64,000 nt of DNA from assembly GCF_020639365.1 (NCBI RefSeq), contig NZ_JAINUL010000001.1, forward strand, positions 6,622,867-6,686,866, read 5' to 3'. Below the pieces are notes generated by a model. That model saw only the letters and a program-made list of their open reading frames with translations, ran no database searches and was not told where the DNA came from. The position numbers and the translations under genes were made by a program. The DNA comes from Streptomyces flavotricini. Its GTDB lineage: Bacteria > Actinomycetota > Actinomycetes > Streptomycetales > Streptomycetaceae. Shown here piece by piece: positions 9,326 through 17,748 of this stretch. Numbering within the stretch: position 1 is the stretch's first letter; the number at the start of each line of letters is the position of its first letter.

Positions 9326-10296
9326 CTGATTCAGCGGACAGGTCGTCGGACACTACGAACAACTGGAACAACGCGCACGACGCGGACCCGGGCGTTCCGG
9401 GGCAGGGGCGGACCGTCTTCCTGCTCGCGCACACCGGGCGGCCCGCGGCCATCCGCAGCGCCGAGCTGGTCGTGCAGGGACTGTTGAAGAACGGCCTGGG
9501 CGTACGGGTCGTCGAGTACGAGGCGCGGGACCTTCCGCTGCCGCCCGAGGTGGAGCTGGTGTCCGAGTGCACCCCCGCGGTGCTCGAGGGCTGCGAGCTG
9601 CTGATCGTGCTGGGCGGCGACGGGACCCTGCTGCGCGGCGCCGAGTTCGCGCGCGGCTCGGGGGTGCCGATGCTCGGCGTGAACCTGGGCCGGGTGGGGT
9701 TCCTCGCGGAGGCGGAGCGGGACGACCTGGACAAGGTCGTGGACCGGGTCGTGACGCGGGAGTACGAGGTCGAGGAGCGGATGACCCTCGACGTGCTCGT
9801 ACGGACGAACGGCGACGTGATCCACCGGGACTGGGCGCTGAACGAGGCCGCGGTCCAGAAGGTGTCCCCCGAGCGGATGCTCGAAGTGGTCCTGGAGATC
9901 GACGGGCGCCCGGTGTCCGGCTTCGGCTGCGACGGGATCGTCTGCGCGACCCCGACCGGTTCGACGGCGTACGCCTTCTCCGCGGGCGGGCCGGTGGTCT
10001 GGCCGGAGGTGGAGGCGCTGCTGATGGTGCCGATCAGCGCGCACGCGCTGTTCGCGAAGCCGCTGGTGACCTCGCCGGACTCGGTGCTGGCGGTGGAGGT
10101 GCAGCAGGGCGTCCCGCACGGGGTGCTGTGGTGCGACGGCCGCCGGATGCTGGAGCTGCCGGCCGGGGCCCGGGTGGAGGTCCGGCGGGGTGCGGTGCCG
10201 GTGCGGCTCGCCCGGCTGCACCACGCGTCGTTCACGGACCGGCTGGTCGCGAAGTTCGCGCTGCCGGTGTCGGGGTGGCGCGGGGCGCCGCACTGA
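9322..10296 (+). CDS. nadK: NAD kinase
   Basis: 324 residues. The GGDGTLLRGAEFARG loop, NLGRVGFLAE and the second conserved block CDGIVCATPTGSTAYAFSAG identify an ATP/polyphosphate-NAD kinase, which phosphorylates NAD at the 2' position to make NADP in the cytosol. The GTG at 9322 overlaps the tlyA stop and has gaggggcctc just upstream. The first ~30 residues (Ser/Thr/Asn/Asp-rich) precede the fold. The tlyA-nadK-recN order is a conserved actinobacterial arrangement. Confidence 0.95.
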
Positions 10297-10381
10297 GAGC
10301 CCACCCAATAGCACACGTGTTCGGGAAACTCCCCGCGGGTGACGTCACATGGCATAGGTGAAACCTCGGTATCGTCGTCCC

Positions 10382-12112
10382 GTGCTTGAGGAGATGCGGA
10401 TACGGTCGCTCGGGGTCATCGACGACGCGGTGGTCGAGCTGTCGCCCGGTTTCACCGCGGTGACCGGCGAGACCGGCGCGGGCAAGACGATGGTCGTCAC
10501 CAGCCTCGGCCTGCTGCTCGGCGGTCGCGCCGACCCGGCCCTGGTGCGGATCGGGGCCAAGGCGGCGGTCGTGGAGGGCCGCATCGTCTTGCGCCCCGGC
10601 GCGCCCGCCGCCCTACGGGCCGAGGAGGCCGGGGCCGAGCTCGACGACGGGGCCCTGCTGATCAGCCGGACCGTGTCCGCCGAGGGGCGCTCGCGCGCCC
10701 ACGTCGGCGGCCGGTCCGTGCCCGTCGGCCTGCTCGGCGAACTCGCGGACGACCTGGTCGCCGTACACGGGCAGACCGACCAGCAGGGGCTGCTGCGCCC
10801 GGCCCGGCAGCGCCAGGCCCTCGACCGGTACGCGGGCGACGCCGTCGCCGTACCGCTGGAGAAGTACGGGTCCGCCTACCGGCGGCTGCGCGCGGTCGCC
10901 GTCGAACTCGACGAGATCACCACCCGGGCCCGGGAACGGGCCCAGGAGGCCGACCTGCTGCGCTTCGGCCTGGAGGAGATCGCGGCCGTGGAGCCGCTGG
11001 CCGGCGAGGACGCCGAGCTGGCGGCCGAGGCCGAACGGCTCGGCCACGCCGAATCGCTGGCCTCGGCGGCGCAGATCGCGCACGCGGCCCTCGCCGGGGA
11101 CGTCGAGGACCCGGAGGGCGTCGACGCCAACACGCTCGTCGCGGGCGCGCACCGGGCCCTGGACGCCGTACGGTCGCACGACCCGGCGCTCGGCGCGCTC
11201 GCGGAGCGGATCGGGGAACTCGGGATCCTCCTTGCCGACGTGGCCGGGGAACTGGCCGGATACGCGGACGACCTGGACGCCGATCCCCTGCGGCTGGCCG
11301 CGGTGGAGGAGCGGCGGGCGGCGCTGACCCAGCTCACGCGCAAGTACGGCGACTCGATCGACTCCGTCCTGGAGTGGGCCGAGCGCGGTGCGGCGCGGCT
11401 GCTGGAACTCGACGGCGACGACGAGCGGATCACCGAGCTGACCGCCGAGCGGGACGGTCTGCGGGCCGAACTGTCCCTGCTGGCACAGGCGCTGACGGAC
11501 GCGCGGGTGGAGGCGGCGACGCGGTTCGCCTCGGCCGTCACGCAGGAGCTGGCGTCGCTGGCGATGCCGCACGCGCGGGTGACGATCGACATCCGGCAGG
11601 TGGAGGACCCCGAGGGGGTGGAGGTCGACGGCCGTCCGGTCGCGTACGGGCCCTCGGGCACGGACGAGGTCGAACTGCTGCTGGCCCCGCACCCGGGCGC
11701 CCAGCCCCGGCCGATCGCCAAGGGTGCCTCGGGCGGTGAGCTGTCGCGCGTGATGCTGGCGGTGGAGGTCGTCTTCGCGGGCTCCGACCCGGTGCCGACG
11801 TACCTCTTCGACGAGGTCGACGCGGGCGTCGGCGGCAAGGCGGCCGTCGAGGTCGGGCGGCGGCTCGCGAAGCTGGCCAAGTCGGCTCAGGTCGTGGTCG
11901 TCACGCACCTGCCGCAGGTGGCCGCCTTCGCGGACCGGCAGCTGCTGGTGGAGAAGACCAACGACGGATCGGTGACCAGGAGCGGCGTCAAGGTCCTGGA
12001 GGGCGAGGACCGGGTCCGCGAGCTCTCGCGCATGCTGGCGGGCCACGAGGACTCGGTCTCGGCCCGGGCGCACGCCGAGGAACTCCTGGCGGCGGCGCGC
12101 GCGGACGCGTAG
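10382..12112 (+). CDS. recN: DNA repair protein RecN
   Basis: 576 residues, an SMC-like ATPase acting early in double-strand-break repair. Walker A GETGAGKT is at residues 29-36, a long helical/coiled-coil middle follows (about 160-360), and the C-terminal half carries the signature KGASGGELSRVMLAVEVVF and Walker B TYLFDEVDAGVGG, then VVVTHLPQVAAFAD. The GTG at 10382 gives MLEEMRIRSL; an ATG at 10394 is an alternative, since gaggag lies between the two but touches that ATG too closely to serve it. It follows NAD kinase after about 85 bases. Confidence 0.95.
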   Translation: MLEEMRIRSLGVIDDAVVELSPGFTAVTGETGAGKTMVVTSLGLLLGGRADPALVRIGAKAAVVEGRIVLRPGAPAALRAEEAGAELDDGALLISRTVSAEGRSRAHVGGRSVPVGLLGELADDLVAVHGQTDQQGLLRPARQRQALDRYAGDAVAVPLEKYGSAYRRLRAVAVELDEITTRARERAQEADLLRFGLEEIAAVEPLAGEDAELAAEAERLGHAESLASAAQIAHAALAGDVEDPEGVDANTLVAGAHRALDAVRSHDPALGALAERIGELGILLADVAGELAGYADDLDADPLRLAAVEERRAALTQLTRKYGDSIDSVLEWAERGAARLLELDGDDERITELTAERDGLRAELSLLAQALTDARVEAATRFASAVTQELASLAMPHARVTIDIRQVEDPEGVEVDGRPVAYGPSGTDEVELLLAPHPGAQPRPIAKGASGGELSRVMLAVEVVFAGSDPVPTYLFDEVDAGVGGKAAVEVGRRLAKLAKSAQVVVVTHLPQVAAFADRQLLVEKTNDGSVTRSGVKVLEGEDRVRELSRMLAGHEDSVSARAHAEELLAAARADA

Positions 12113-12121
12113 GACTCGTGC

Positions 12122-12156
12122 GGGGCCTTCTCCGGCGTGCCGCCGCGGAAGGCCCC
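12122..12156. terminator. Hairpin between convergent recN and HNH genes
   Basis: Two 16-base arms beginning ggggccttc and ending gaaggcccc, with two mismatches, surround a three-base loop. They lie between the stops at 12112 and 12162. Confidence 0.65.
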
Positions 12157-12161
12157 CACCG

Positions 12162-13166
12162 TCACTCCTCGCCGGCGATCCGTCTGCGGGCCATGTCGTA
12201 GGCCCAGGCGTAGGTCGACGCCTTCTTGTCGACGGAGAAATGACGGCCGGTGGCGGTGTCGAGCACCACGTGGAACTCCTCCATGAGGCGGGGCCAGTCC
12301 GCCTGCGCGAAGTCCTCGTCGGACCACCCGTACAGCCGCCGCAGCTCGTCCTTGACCTCGGCGAAGAACGTCCGCGCGGGGCGCGGGGGCAGCCCCACCT
12401 TCACACCGAGCGCGCGCAGGCGCGCCTGTTCCTCCTCCGAGGCCTGCAGCCACTTGGATCCGCCGTCCCGCAGCTCCGCGTAGTCGACCCAGGCCCAGAA
12501 ACTCTCGGCGTCGGCGACATCGGGCGCCTCCTGGTGGTGCTCGCGGCACAGCAGCGCGAAGTTCCTGACGTCCATGGAGCCGCCGAGGGAGGCGGGGACC
12601 ACGTGCGCGCGCTCGACCGGGGTGGCCCAGCAGATCAGGCAGCAGGCCTCGCTCATGCCGAGGTACTCGGCTATGGCCTTGACGCCGGGCGGTGACCTGC
12701 GGTCGGCCGGGGCGTGCTCACGCGGCCTCAGGGGAAGGCCGGCGTGATCGTACTCGTGACTGGTGCCGTCCTCCGGCGGCCCGATCAGCAGGGCCTGCGG
12801 AAGGTCGTCGCGCTGCGGCCTCGGGTTGGCGACATGGAGGAGCGGGGTCCGCGCTTCGGTGAGGAACGGCATCAGATAGCCGAGGGTGAACTCCTGCATC
12901 AGCTCCAGGGCGTCGCCGTCGTAGCCCCCCGCGGCGTTCCGGTGACCCTGGACGTCGAGGTAGAGGATGCGGGGCGTGCCGGGGAAGCGGAGCCGGGCGG
13001 ACCGGACCATGAGGAAGATCCGCTGCGCGGCGCGCTCGAAATCCTCGTACACCGCCATGTCGTGGTAGATCGCGATCGGCTTGCCGGTGCCGGTGCCGGT
13101 GCCGGTGCCGCTCCGGCTCCCGCCCCGCCGCTTCTTCCCCGTCTTCTTCTTGCTCATCCGCCGCAT
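12162..13166 (-). CDS. HNH endonuclease domain protein with uncharacterised N-terminal domain
   Basis: 334 residues. Residues 1-30 are Lys/Arg-rich with a GTGTGTGTG run encoded by gccggt hexamers at 13083-13111. Residues ~30-125 are an unassigned domain (IAIYHDMAVYEDFERAAQRI, RILYLDVQGHRNAAGGYDGD). Residues 175-211 form an HNH-type module: CLIC (C176, C179), RAHVVP (H188), RNFALLC and CREHH (C207, H210/H211). The C-terminal third has no recognised fold. The start at 13166 is followed by another ATG at 13157; neither has a clear ribosome site. It interrupts an otherwise conserved neighbourhood, suggesting an accessory gene. A defence or DNA-processing role is possible but unproven. Confidence 0.75.
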   Translation of the reverse strand: MRRMSKKKTGKKRRGGSRSGTGTGTGTGKPIAIYHDMAVYEDFERAAQRIFLMVRSARLRFPGTPRILYLDVQGHRNAAGGYDGDALELMQEFTLGYLMPFLTEARTPLLHVANPRPQRDDLPQALLIGPPEDGTSHEYDHAGLPLRPREHAPADRRSPPGVKAIAEYLGMSEACCLICWATPVERAHVVPASLGGSMDVRNFALLCREHHQEAPDVADAESFWAWVDYAELRDGGSKWLQASEEEQARLRALGVKVGLPPRPARTFFAEVKDELRRLYGWSDEDFAQADWPRLMEEFHVVLDTATGRHFSVDKKASTYAWAYDMARRRIAGEE

Positions 13167-13386
13167 CCGCCCGGGGTTCGTAAGTTTGTGTCCATGGCGT
13201 CCAGGGTTTCAGGCACCACTGACAACCGGTCCCGGAGGGCGGGGCGTTAGGCCGTGTGGGTGAGGCTCGGGGGCGTGTGGCGGTATCTCGCGCGGGATCC
13301 GTACCCGTATGGTCCCGGAACGTGCGTGCGGACTGGCATCCTGGGCGACGACTCTGCCTCCCTCACCCACCCTGGAGCCTCGGCCC

Positions 13387-14505
13387 GTGAGCAGCTCCCC
13401 GGTCTCGATCCCGGTCCCCCCGCAGCCGTACGGGCGGCCGCCGCTCCGCACCGTCCAGGTACTCGGCGGCGCGGGCGCGGGCAGCAGCGCGCACGTACGG
13501 TCGCTGACCACCGGGCTCGCCGCGCGCGGGGTGCGGGTCACGGTGTGCGCGCCCGTGGAGGCGGAGGGGGAGTACGACTTCACCGGAGCGGGGGCGCAGT
13601 TCACACCGGACGCGGTGAGCGCGCTGCGGGCCGTGTGCGCCGGGGCGGACGTGGTGCACGCGCACGGGGTGCGGGCCGGGGCGAGGGCCGCGCTGGCGCT
13701 GCGCGGGCGCCGGGTGCCGCTGGTGGTGACCTGGCAGGGCGGCGGGCCGGCCGCCGAAGGGACGTTCGGACGGCTGGGGCGGGTGCTGGAACGGCACGTG
13801 GCGCGGGCGGCGGCGGTGGTGCTGGGCGCCTCCTCGGACCAGGTGGACCTGGCACGGGCGCGGGGCGCGCGGGACGCGCGGCTGGCGCCCGTGGCCGTAC
13901 CGGTGGCGCCGGCCGGACCCGACGCCGGGACGGACCCCGGCAAGGTGCGGGCGGAACTCGGAGCGGTGGAGCGGCCGTTGCTGATCGCCGTCGGGAGCCT
14001 GGTGGAGCACCGGGGCTACTCGGTGCTGCTGGACGCGGCGCGGGCGTGGCGGGTGCTGGAGCCGCTGCCGCTGGTGGTGATCGCGGGGGAGGGCCCGCAG
14101 CGGGCCGAACTGGCCCGGCGGATCGAGGCGGAGGGGCTGCCGGTGCGGCTGCTGGGGCGGCGCCGGGATGCCGCGCAACTGCTGGGGGCGGCGGACGTGG
14201 CGGTCCTGCCGAGCCGGTGGGAGGCCCGCTCCCTGCTGGCGCAGGAGGCCCTGCGGGCGGGGGTACCGCTGGTCGCCACCGCGGTCGGTGGCGTACCGGA
14301 GCTGATCGGGGACGCGGGGGTGCTCGTCCCGTACGGGGACGCGGCCGCACTCTCCTCGGCGGTGACGGACCTCCTCGCGGACCCGCCCCGCCGCGCCGCC
14401 CTGAGTGCCGCGGGCCGCGCCCAGGCGACCACCTGGCCATCGGAGGACGACACGGTGGCCCAGATCCTGTCGGTCTACGACGAGTTGATGGACCGCCGCA
14501 GATAG
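13387..14505 (+). CDS. GT4 family glycosyltransferase
   Basis: 372 residues with a two-lobed GT-B fold. The N-terminal lobe begins TVQVLGGAGAGSSAHVRSL; the C-terminal lobe has PLLIAVGSLVEHRGYSVLLD, VIAGEGPQRAEL and the E-x7-E-like donor site PSRWEARSLLAQEALRAG, followed by GVPELIGDAGVLVPYGD. This places it in family GT4. Such enzymes transfer sugars from nucleotide donors to lipids or glycans; the acceptor is unknown. The GTG at 13387 has ggag upstream and starts just before the family similarity. It is a single gene, with convergent PucR on its right. Confidence 0.88.
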   Translation: MSSSPVSIPVPPQPYGRPPLRTVQVLGGAGAGSSAHVRSLTTGLAARGVRVTVCAPVEAEGEYDFTGAGAQFTPDAVSALRAVCAGADVVHAHGVRAGARAALALRGRRVPLVVTWQGGGPAAEGTFGRLGRVLERHVARAAAVVLGASSDQVDLARARGARDARLAPVAVPVAPAGPDAGTDPGKVRAELGAVERPLLIAVGSLVEHRGYSVLLDAARAWRVLEPLPLVVIAGEGPQRAELARRIEAEGLPVRLLGRRRDAAQLLGAADVAVLPSRWEARSLLAQEALRAGVPLVATAVGGVPELIGDAGVLVPYGDAAALSSAVTDLLADPPRRAALSAAGRAQATTWPSEDDTVAQILSVYDELMDRRR

Positions 14506-14552
14506 CCCCCGGGGCCGGCTTCCGCGTGCCGCTCGGCACCCCGTGGCGGCGC

Positions 14553-14584
14553 GGCCCGGCGGAGCCCGGGAGGGCCGCCGGGCC
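14553..14584. terminator. Hairpin between convergent genes
   Basis: ggcccggcgg and ccgccgggcc surround a 12-base loop between the glycosyltransferase stop and the PucR stop. There is no T-tract. Confidence 0.45.
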
Positions 14585-14604
14585 CGAGCGGTGCGGGGAG
14601 GGCG

Positions 14605-16224
14605 TCAAGAGGGCGTGTGGCGGCGGGCGCGGAGGGCCAGGCTCAGGGACAGGACCGTCTCCGGATCGTCCAGGTCCGTGCCGAGGAGCTCCGAGATGCG
14701 GGCCAGCCGGTTGTACAGGGTCTGGCGGTTGAGGTGGAGCTCGCGTGCCGTCTCCGCCTTGCGGCCCGCGTGGGCCAAGTACGTCTCCAGGGTGGGCAGG
14801 AGCGGGGGGCGGGACGCCGCGTCGTGCACGCGCAGGGCGCCGATCGCGCGGTCCACGAACGCCGCCAGGTCGGGGTGCTCGCGCAGCCGCCACAGGAGCA
14901 GGTCGATGTCCAGGCGCCGCGCGTCGTACCAGGGCCGGGCCGGGAGGCCGTGCGCCGCCGTGGCGGTCTCCGCAGCGTGGCGCAGGCCTGCAGAGGCGGC
15001 GGCCCAGCCGCCCGCCACGCCCACCACCACCGCCGGCGGGGCCGCCGCGCGGTCCAGGCCGGCCCGTTCCACACCGGCCCGCAGGGCGGCGGCCACGCGG
15101 TCCGCCACCGTCGTGCGTTCCGATTCCGAGCGGAGCGAGACCAGGAGCGGGACCCGGCCTTCCACCGGGCGCACGCCCAGGAGGACCGGGACGCCCACCG
15201 AGCTCAGCTCCTCCAGGACCGCCCTCGCCAGCACCGCCCAGTCGCCCGACGGGCCCAGGGAGGAAGACAGCCGCATGACCACCGGCAGGAGAGGGCCCGC
15301 GCCCGGCTTGAAGCCCAGGACGCGGGCCTGTGCCGGGGCGTCCTCCGCCGAGATGCGGCCCTCCGCCAGGTCCGTCAGGAAATCGCCGCGGCCGCGTGCC
15401 GCCAGTTCGTCCTCCTGCCGCGCCTGCATCAGTACGACCGCCAGCACCCCCGCCGTCCGTTCCGCCGCCATCCGGTGGACGGGCAGCAGCGGCGCCGACA
15501 CGCCCAGCAGCACCACCCTGGCGCGGACCGAGCCCGTGCCGTGGCCCCCGCCCGGGACGTCGATCAGGACCGCGTTGGCCGACGGCTCCGCCTCGCGCTG
15601 CCCCCGCAGCCCCTCCCAGACCTGCAGCGGGTCCGCCGCGGCCTCCCCGGAGACCGGGCCCGCCGCGTACAGGAGCTGCCCGTCGGGGGTCTCCAGGAAC
15701 ACCGGATTACCGGTGAAATCGGCCAGGATGTGCAGGACTTGGGGGATCCCACCACCGCTGAGCAGGGCCTCGGTACACCGCCGGTGCACCTCCTCGGCCC
15801 GCTGGAGCAGGGCGTAGTGGTGGTTGACGATCTCGGTGTGGACCTCCTCCGTGACCGCCACGAACGGCACCTCGCGGTGCAGTTGGACCAGGGGCAGACC
15901 GGCCGCCCGCGCCGTCTCGACGAGCGTCGCCGGGAGCCGGGTGAAGCGCGGACCCAGTTCGACCACCAGCGCGGCGATCCCGCGGTCCGCGAGGCGTCGT
16001 ACGAAGGCACGCTGCTCGGCGGGCCGGGTCCCGAGGCCCAGCCCCGTGGTCAGCAGCAGCTCCCCGCCCTTGAGCAGGGACGCGATGTTCGGCACCTCGC
16101 CCGCGTGCACCCAGCGCACGGTCCGGCCCAGGCGGTCGGCGCAGGCCACCACCTCCGGCAGCCCGCTGCGCAGTCCGGGCAGCTCCAGCGCCCGCTGAAC
16201 GGTGATCCCGCCCTGGTTGTCCAT
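14605..16224 (-). CDS. PucR family transcriptional regulator
   Basis: 539 residues. The N-terminal PucR-type sensing domain starts MDNQGGITVQRALELPGL and includes LLKGGELLLTTGLGLG; a GGDEF-like/CdaR middle region follows; the C-terminus has the HTH_30 helix-turn-helix (TLETYLAHAGRKAETAREL, NRQTLYNRLARISELLG). Relatives regulate purine, allantoin, GABA or sugar-diacid catabolism. It lies 22 bases downstream of the FAD-dependent oxidoreductase gene on the same strand, so it may be in the same transcript and regulate it; this is inference. Confidence 0.88.
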   Translation of the reverse strand: MDNQGGITVQRALELPGLRSGLPEVVACADRLGRTVRWVHAGEVPNIASLLKGGELLLTTGLGLGTRPAEQRAFVRRLADRGIAALVVELGPRFTRLPATLVETARAAGLPLVQLHREVPFVAVTEEVHTEIVNHHYALLQRAEEVHRRCTEALLSGGGIPQVLHILADFTGNPVFLETPDGQLLYAAGPVSGEAAADPLQVWEGLRGQREAEPSANAVLIDVPGGGHGTGSVRARVVLLGVSAPLLPVHRMAAERTAGVLAVVLMQARQEDELAARGRGDFLTDLAEGRISAEDAPAQARVLGFKPGAGPLLPVVMRLSSSLGPSGDWAVLARAVLEELSSVGVPVLLGVRPVEGRVPLLVSLRSESERTTVADRVAAALRAGVERAGLDRAAAPPAVVVGVAGGWAAASAGLRHAAETATAAHGLPARPWYDARRLDIDLLLWRLREHPDLAAFVDRAIGALRVHDAASRPPLLPTLETYLAHAGRKAETARELHLNRQTLYNRLARISELLGTDLDDPETVLSLSLALRARRHTPS

Positions 16225-16246
16225 GTCGCGGGACGCTACCAGGGGG

Positions 16247-17626
16247 TCAGGCCGGCTTGATGTTGTGGTTGAAGCGGAAGACGTTGTCGGGGTCGTACGC
16301 CCGCTTCACCGCGCCCAGCCTGGCCAGATTCTCCGCGCCGAGACCGGCGGCCACACGCTCGGAGCCCTCGTCGCCGGTGAAGTTGAGGTAGACCGCGCCG
16401 CTGCTCCACGGCTGCACGTGGGCGCGGACGTCCTTCACCCACGAGACGGCCCGCTCGTCCTCGGCCGGGTCCTCCCAGATGCCGAACGGGTGCACGGCCC
16501 AGGGCGAGTCCCGGTACGGAACGGGGAACTCCGAGGGCCCGTCCGCGATGGCCCCGCCCAGCGGGAACAGCACGTGCTGGGTCCCGCCCGCCGGCATCAC
16601 GTCGCCGAGCGCGCAGAAGACGCTGACGAGTTCGTCCGGCAGACCGGTCAGGTACTCCGCGGACCAGTAGTTCCGCAGCCCCGGCGGATCGTCCAGCATG
16701 CACTGGAAGTCCGCGTACGGGAGGGCGGTGAGCACCTCCACCTCGTGCGGCAGCGCGAGCAGCGGTGCGGCGAGCCCGCGCAGCGCCTCCTCGCCGCCGG
16801 CGTACGTGAGCAGCGCGCCCGCCATCAGGGTCCCCACCAGGTGCTCCGGTACGAAGGGCTCCGGCGGGGCCGTCAGGTAGATCATGCCGCCGCCCGCCTC
16901 GGCGGGACCGTTCTCGATGATCTCGCGGTAGGTGCGCAGGACTTCGGGGCCGGCCTCCACCGGGTAGAGCAGCAGGCAGATCGCGAACTCGGGCAGCTCG
17001 TGCAGGCGCAGCGTGATCGAGGTCGCGACCCCGAAGTTCCCGCCGCCGCCGTGCAGGGCCCAGAACAGCTCGGGGTTGTCCTCGGCGGTCGCCGTCAGCG
17101 TGCTGCCGTCGGCGGTGACCAGGTCCACGCCGAGCAGGTTGTCCACGGCCAGCCCGAACCTGCGGTCCAGCCAGCCGGAGCCGCCGCCGAGGGTGAATCC
17201 GGTGACGCCCGTCGTGGAGACCCGGCCGCCGGTGGTGGCGAGCCCGTACGGCTGGCAGGCGCGGTCCAGCATGCTCATCACCGCGCCGCCCCCGACGCGT
17301 ACGGCCTTCGCCCCGGGATGGACCGTGACCTCCTGCATGCCGCGCATGTCGACGACCACGCCACCGTCGTTGAGGGACATCCCGGCGACGCTGTGGCCGC
17401 CGCCGCGTACGGCGACGGGCAGGTCCAGATCGCGGGCGAAGCGGACGGTGGTGACGACGTCCGCCTCGCTCTCGCACCGGGCGATGACCGCGGGGCGGCG
17501 GTCGATCATCGCGTTGAAGACCGACCGGGCCTCGTCGTACCCGGGATCGCCCGGGGCGAAGACCTCACCGGCCAGATCCTCGCGGAGCGCGGTCAGGGCC
17601 TGGCCGGCCTTTGACGGGGGAGCCAT
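16247..17626 (-). CDS. FAD-binding oxidoreductase (BBE/PCMH type)
   Basis: 459 residues. The FAD-binding PCMH domain shows PAVIARCESEADVVTTVRFA, VAVRGGGHSVAGMSLNDGG (with the usual flavin-linking His in GGGHS) and GGRVSTTGVTGFTLGGGSGW. The C-terminal berberine-bridge segment includes AVYLNFTGDEG and the terminal YDPDNVFRFNHNIKP. The second covalent attachment Cys of bicovalent members is not seen. Substrates of this family include alcohols, sugars and secondary metabolites. The ATG at 17626 starts the family similarity; a longer frame through 19468 is a chance extension across the GH15 gene. Confidence 0.88.
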   Translation of the reverse strand: MAPPSKAGQALTALREDLAGEVFAPGDPGYDEARSVFNAMIDRRPAVIARCESEADVVTTVRFARDLDLPVAVRGGGHSVAGMSLNDGGVVVDMRGMQEVTVHPGAKAVRVGGGAVMSMLDRACQPYGLATTGGRVSTTGVTGFTLGGGSGWLDRRFGLAVDNLLGVDLVTADGSTLTATAEDNPELFWALHGGGGNFGVATSITLRLHELPEFAICLLLYPVEAGPEVLRTYREIIENGPAEAGGGMIYLTAPPEPFVPEHLVGTLMAGALLTYAGGEEALRGLAAPLLALPHEVEVLTALPYADFQCMLDDPPGLRNYWSAEYLTGLPDELVSVFCALGDVMPAGGTQHVLFPLGGAIADGPSEFPVPYRDSPWAVHPFGIWEDPAEDERAVSWVKDVRAHVQPWSSGAVYLNFTGDEGSERVAAGLGAENLARLGAVKRAYDPDNVFRFNHNIKPA

Positions 17627-17700
17627 GGCTGAGGCCCTCCTTCCGGAGGAGGCACGGGACCTCTCCAGCGTAGGCGGGGCCGGCCTGCCGGGCGCGGGGA

Positions 17701-17730
17701 GCCGGGGGCGCCGCCCCCCGCGCCCCCGGC
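17701..17730 (-). terminator. Hairpin downstream of GH15 gene
   Basis: gccgggggcg and cgcccccggc flank a 10-base loop 19 bases after the GH15 stop and before the start of the FAD oxidoreductase gene. Confidence 0.45.
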
Positions 17731-17748
17731 CCGCAGGAAAGACGTCGC

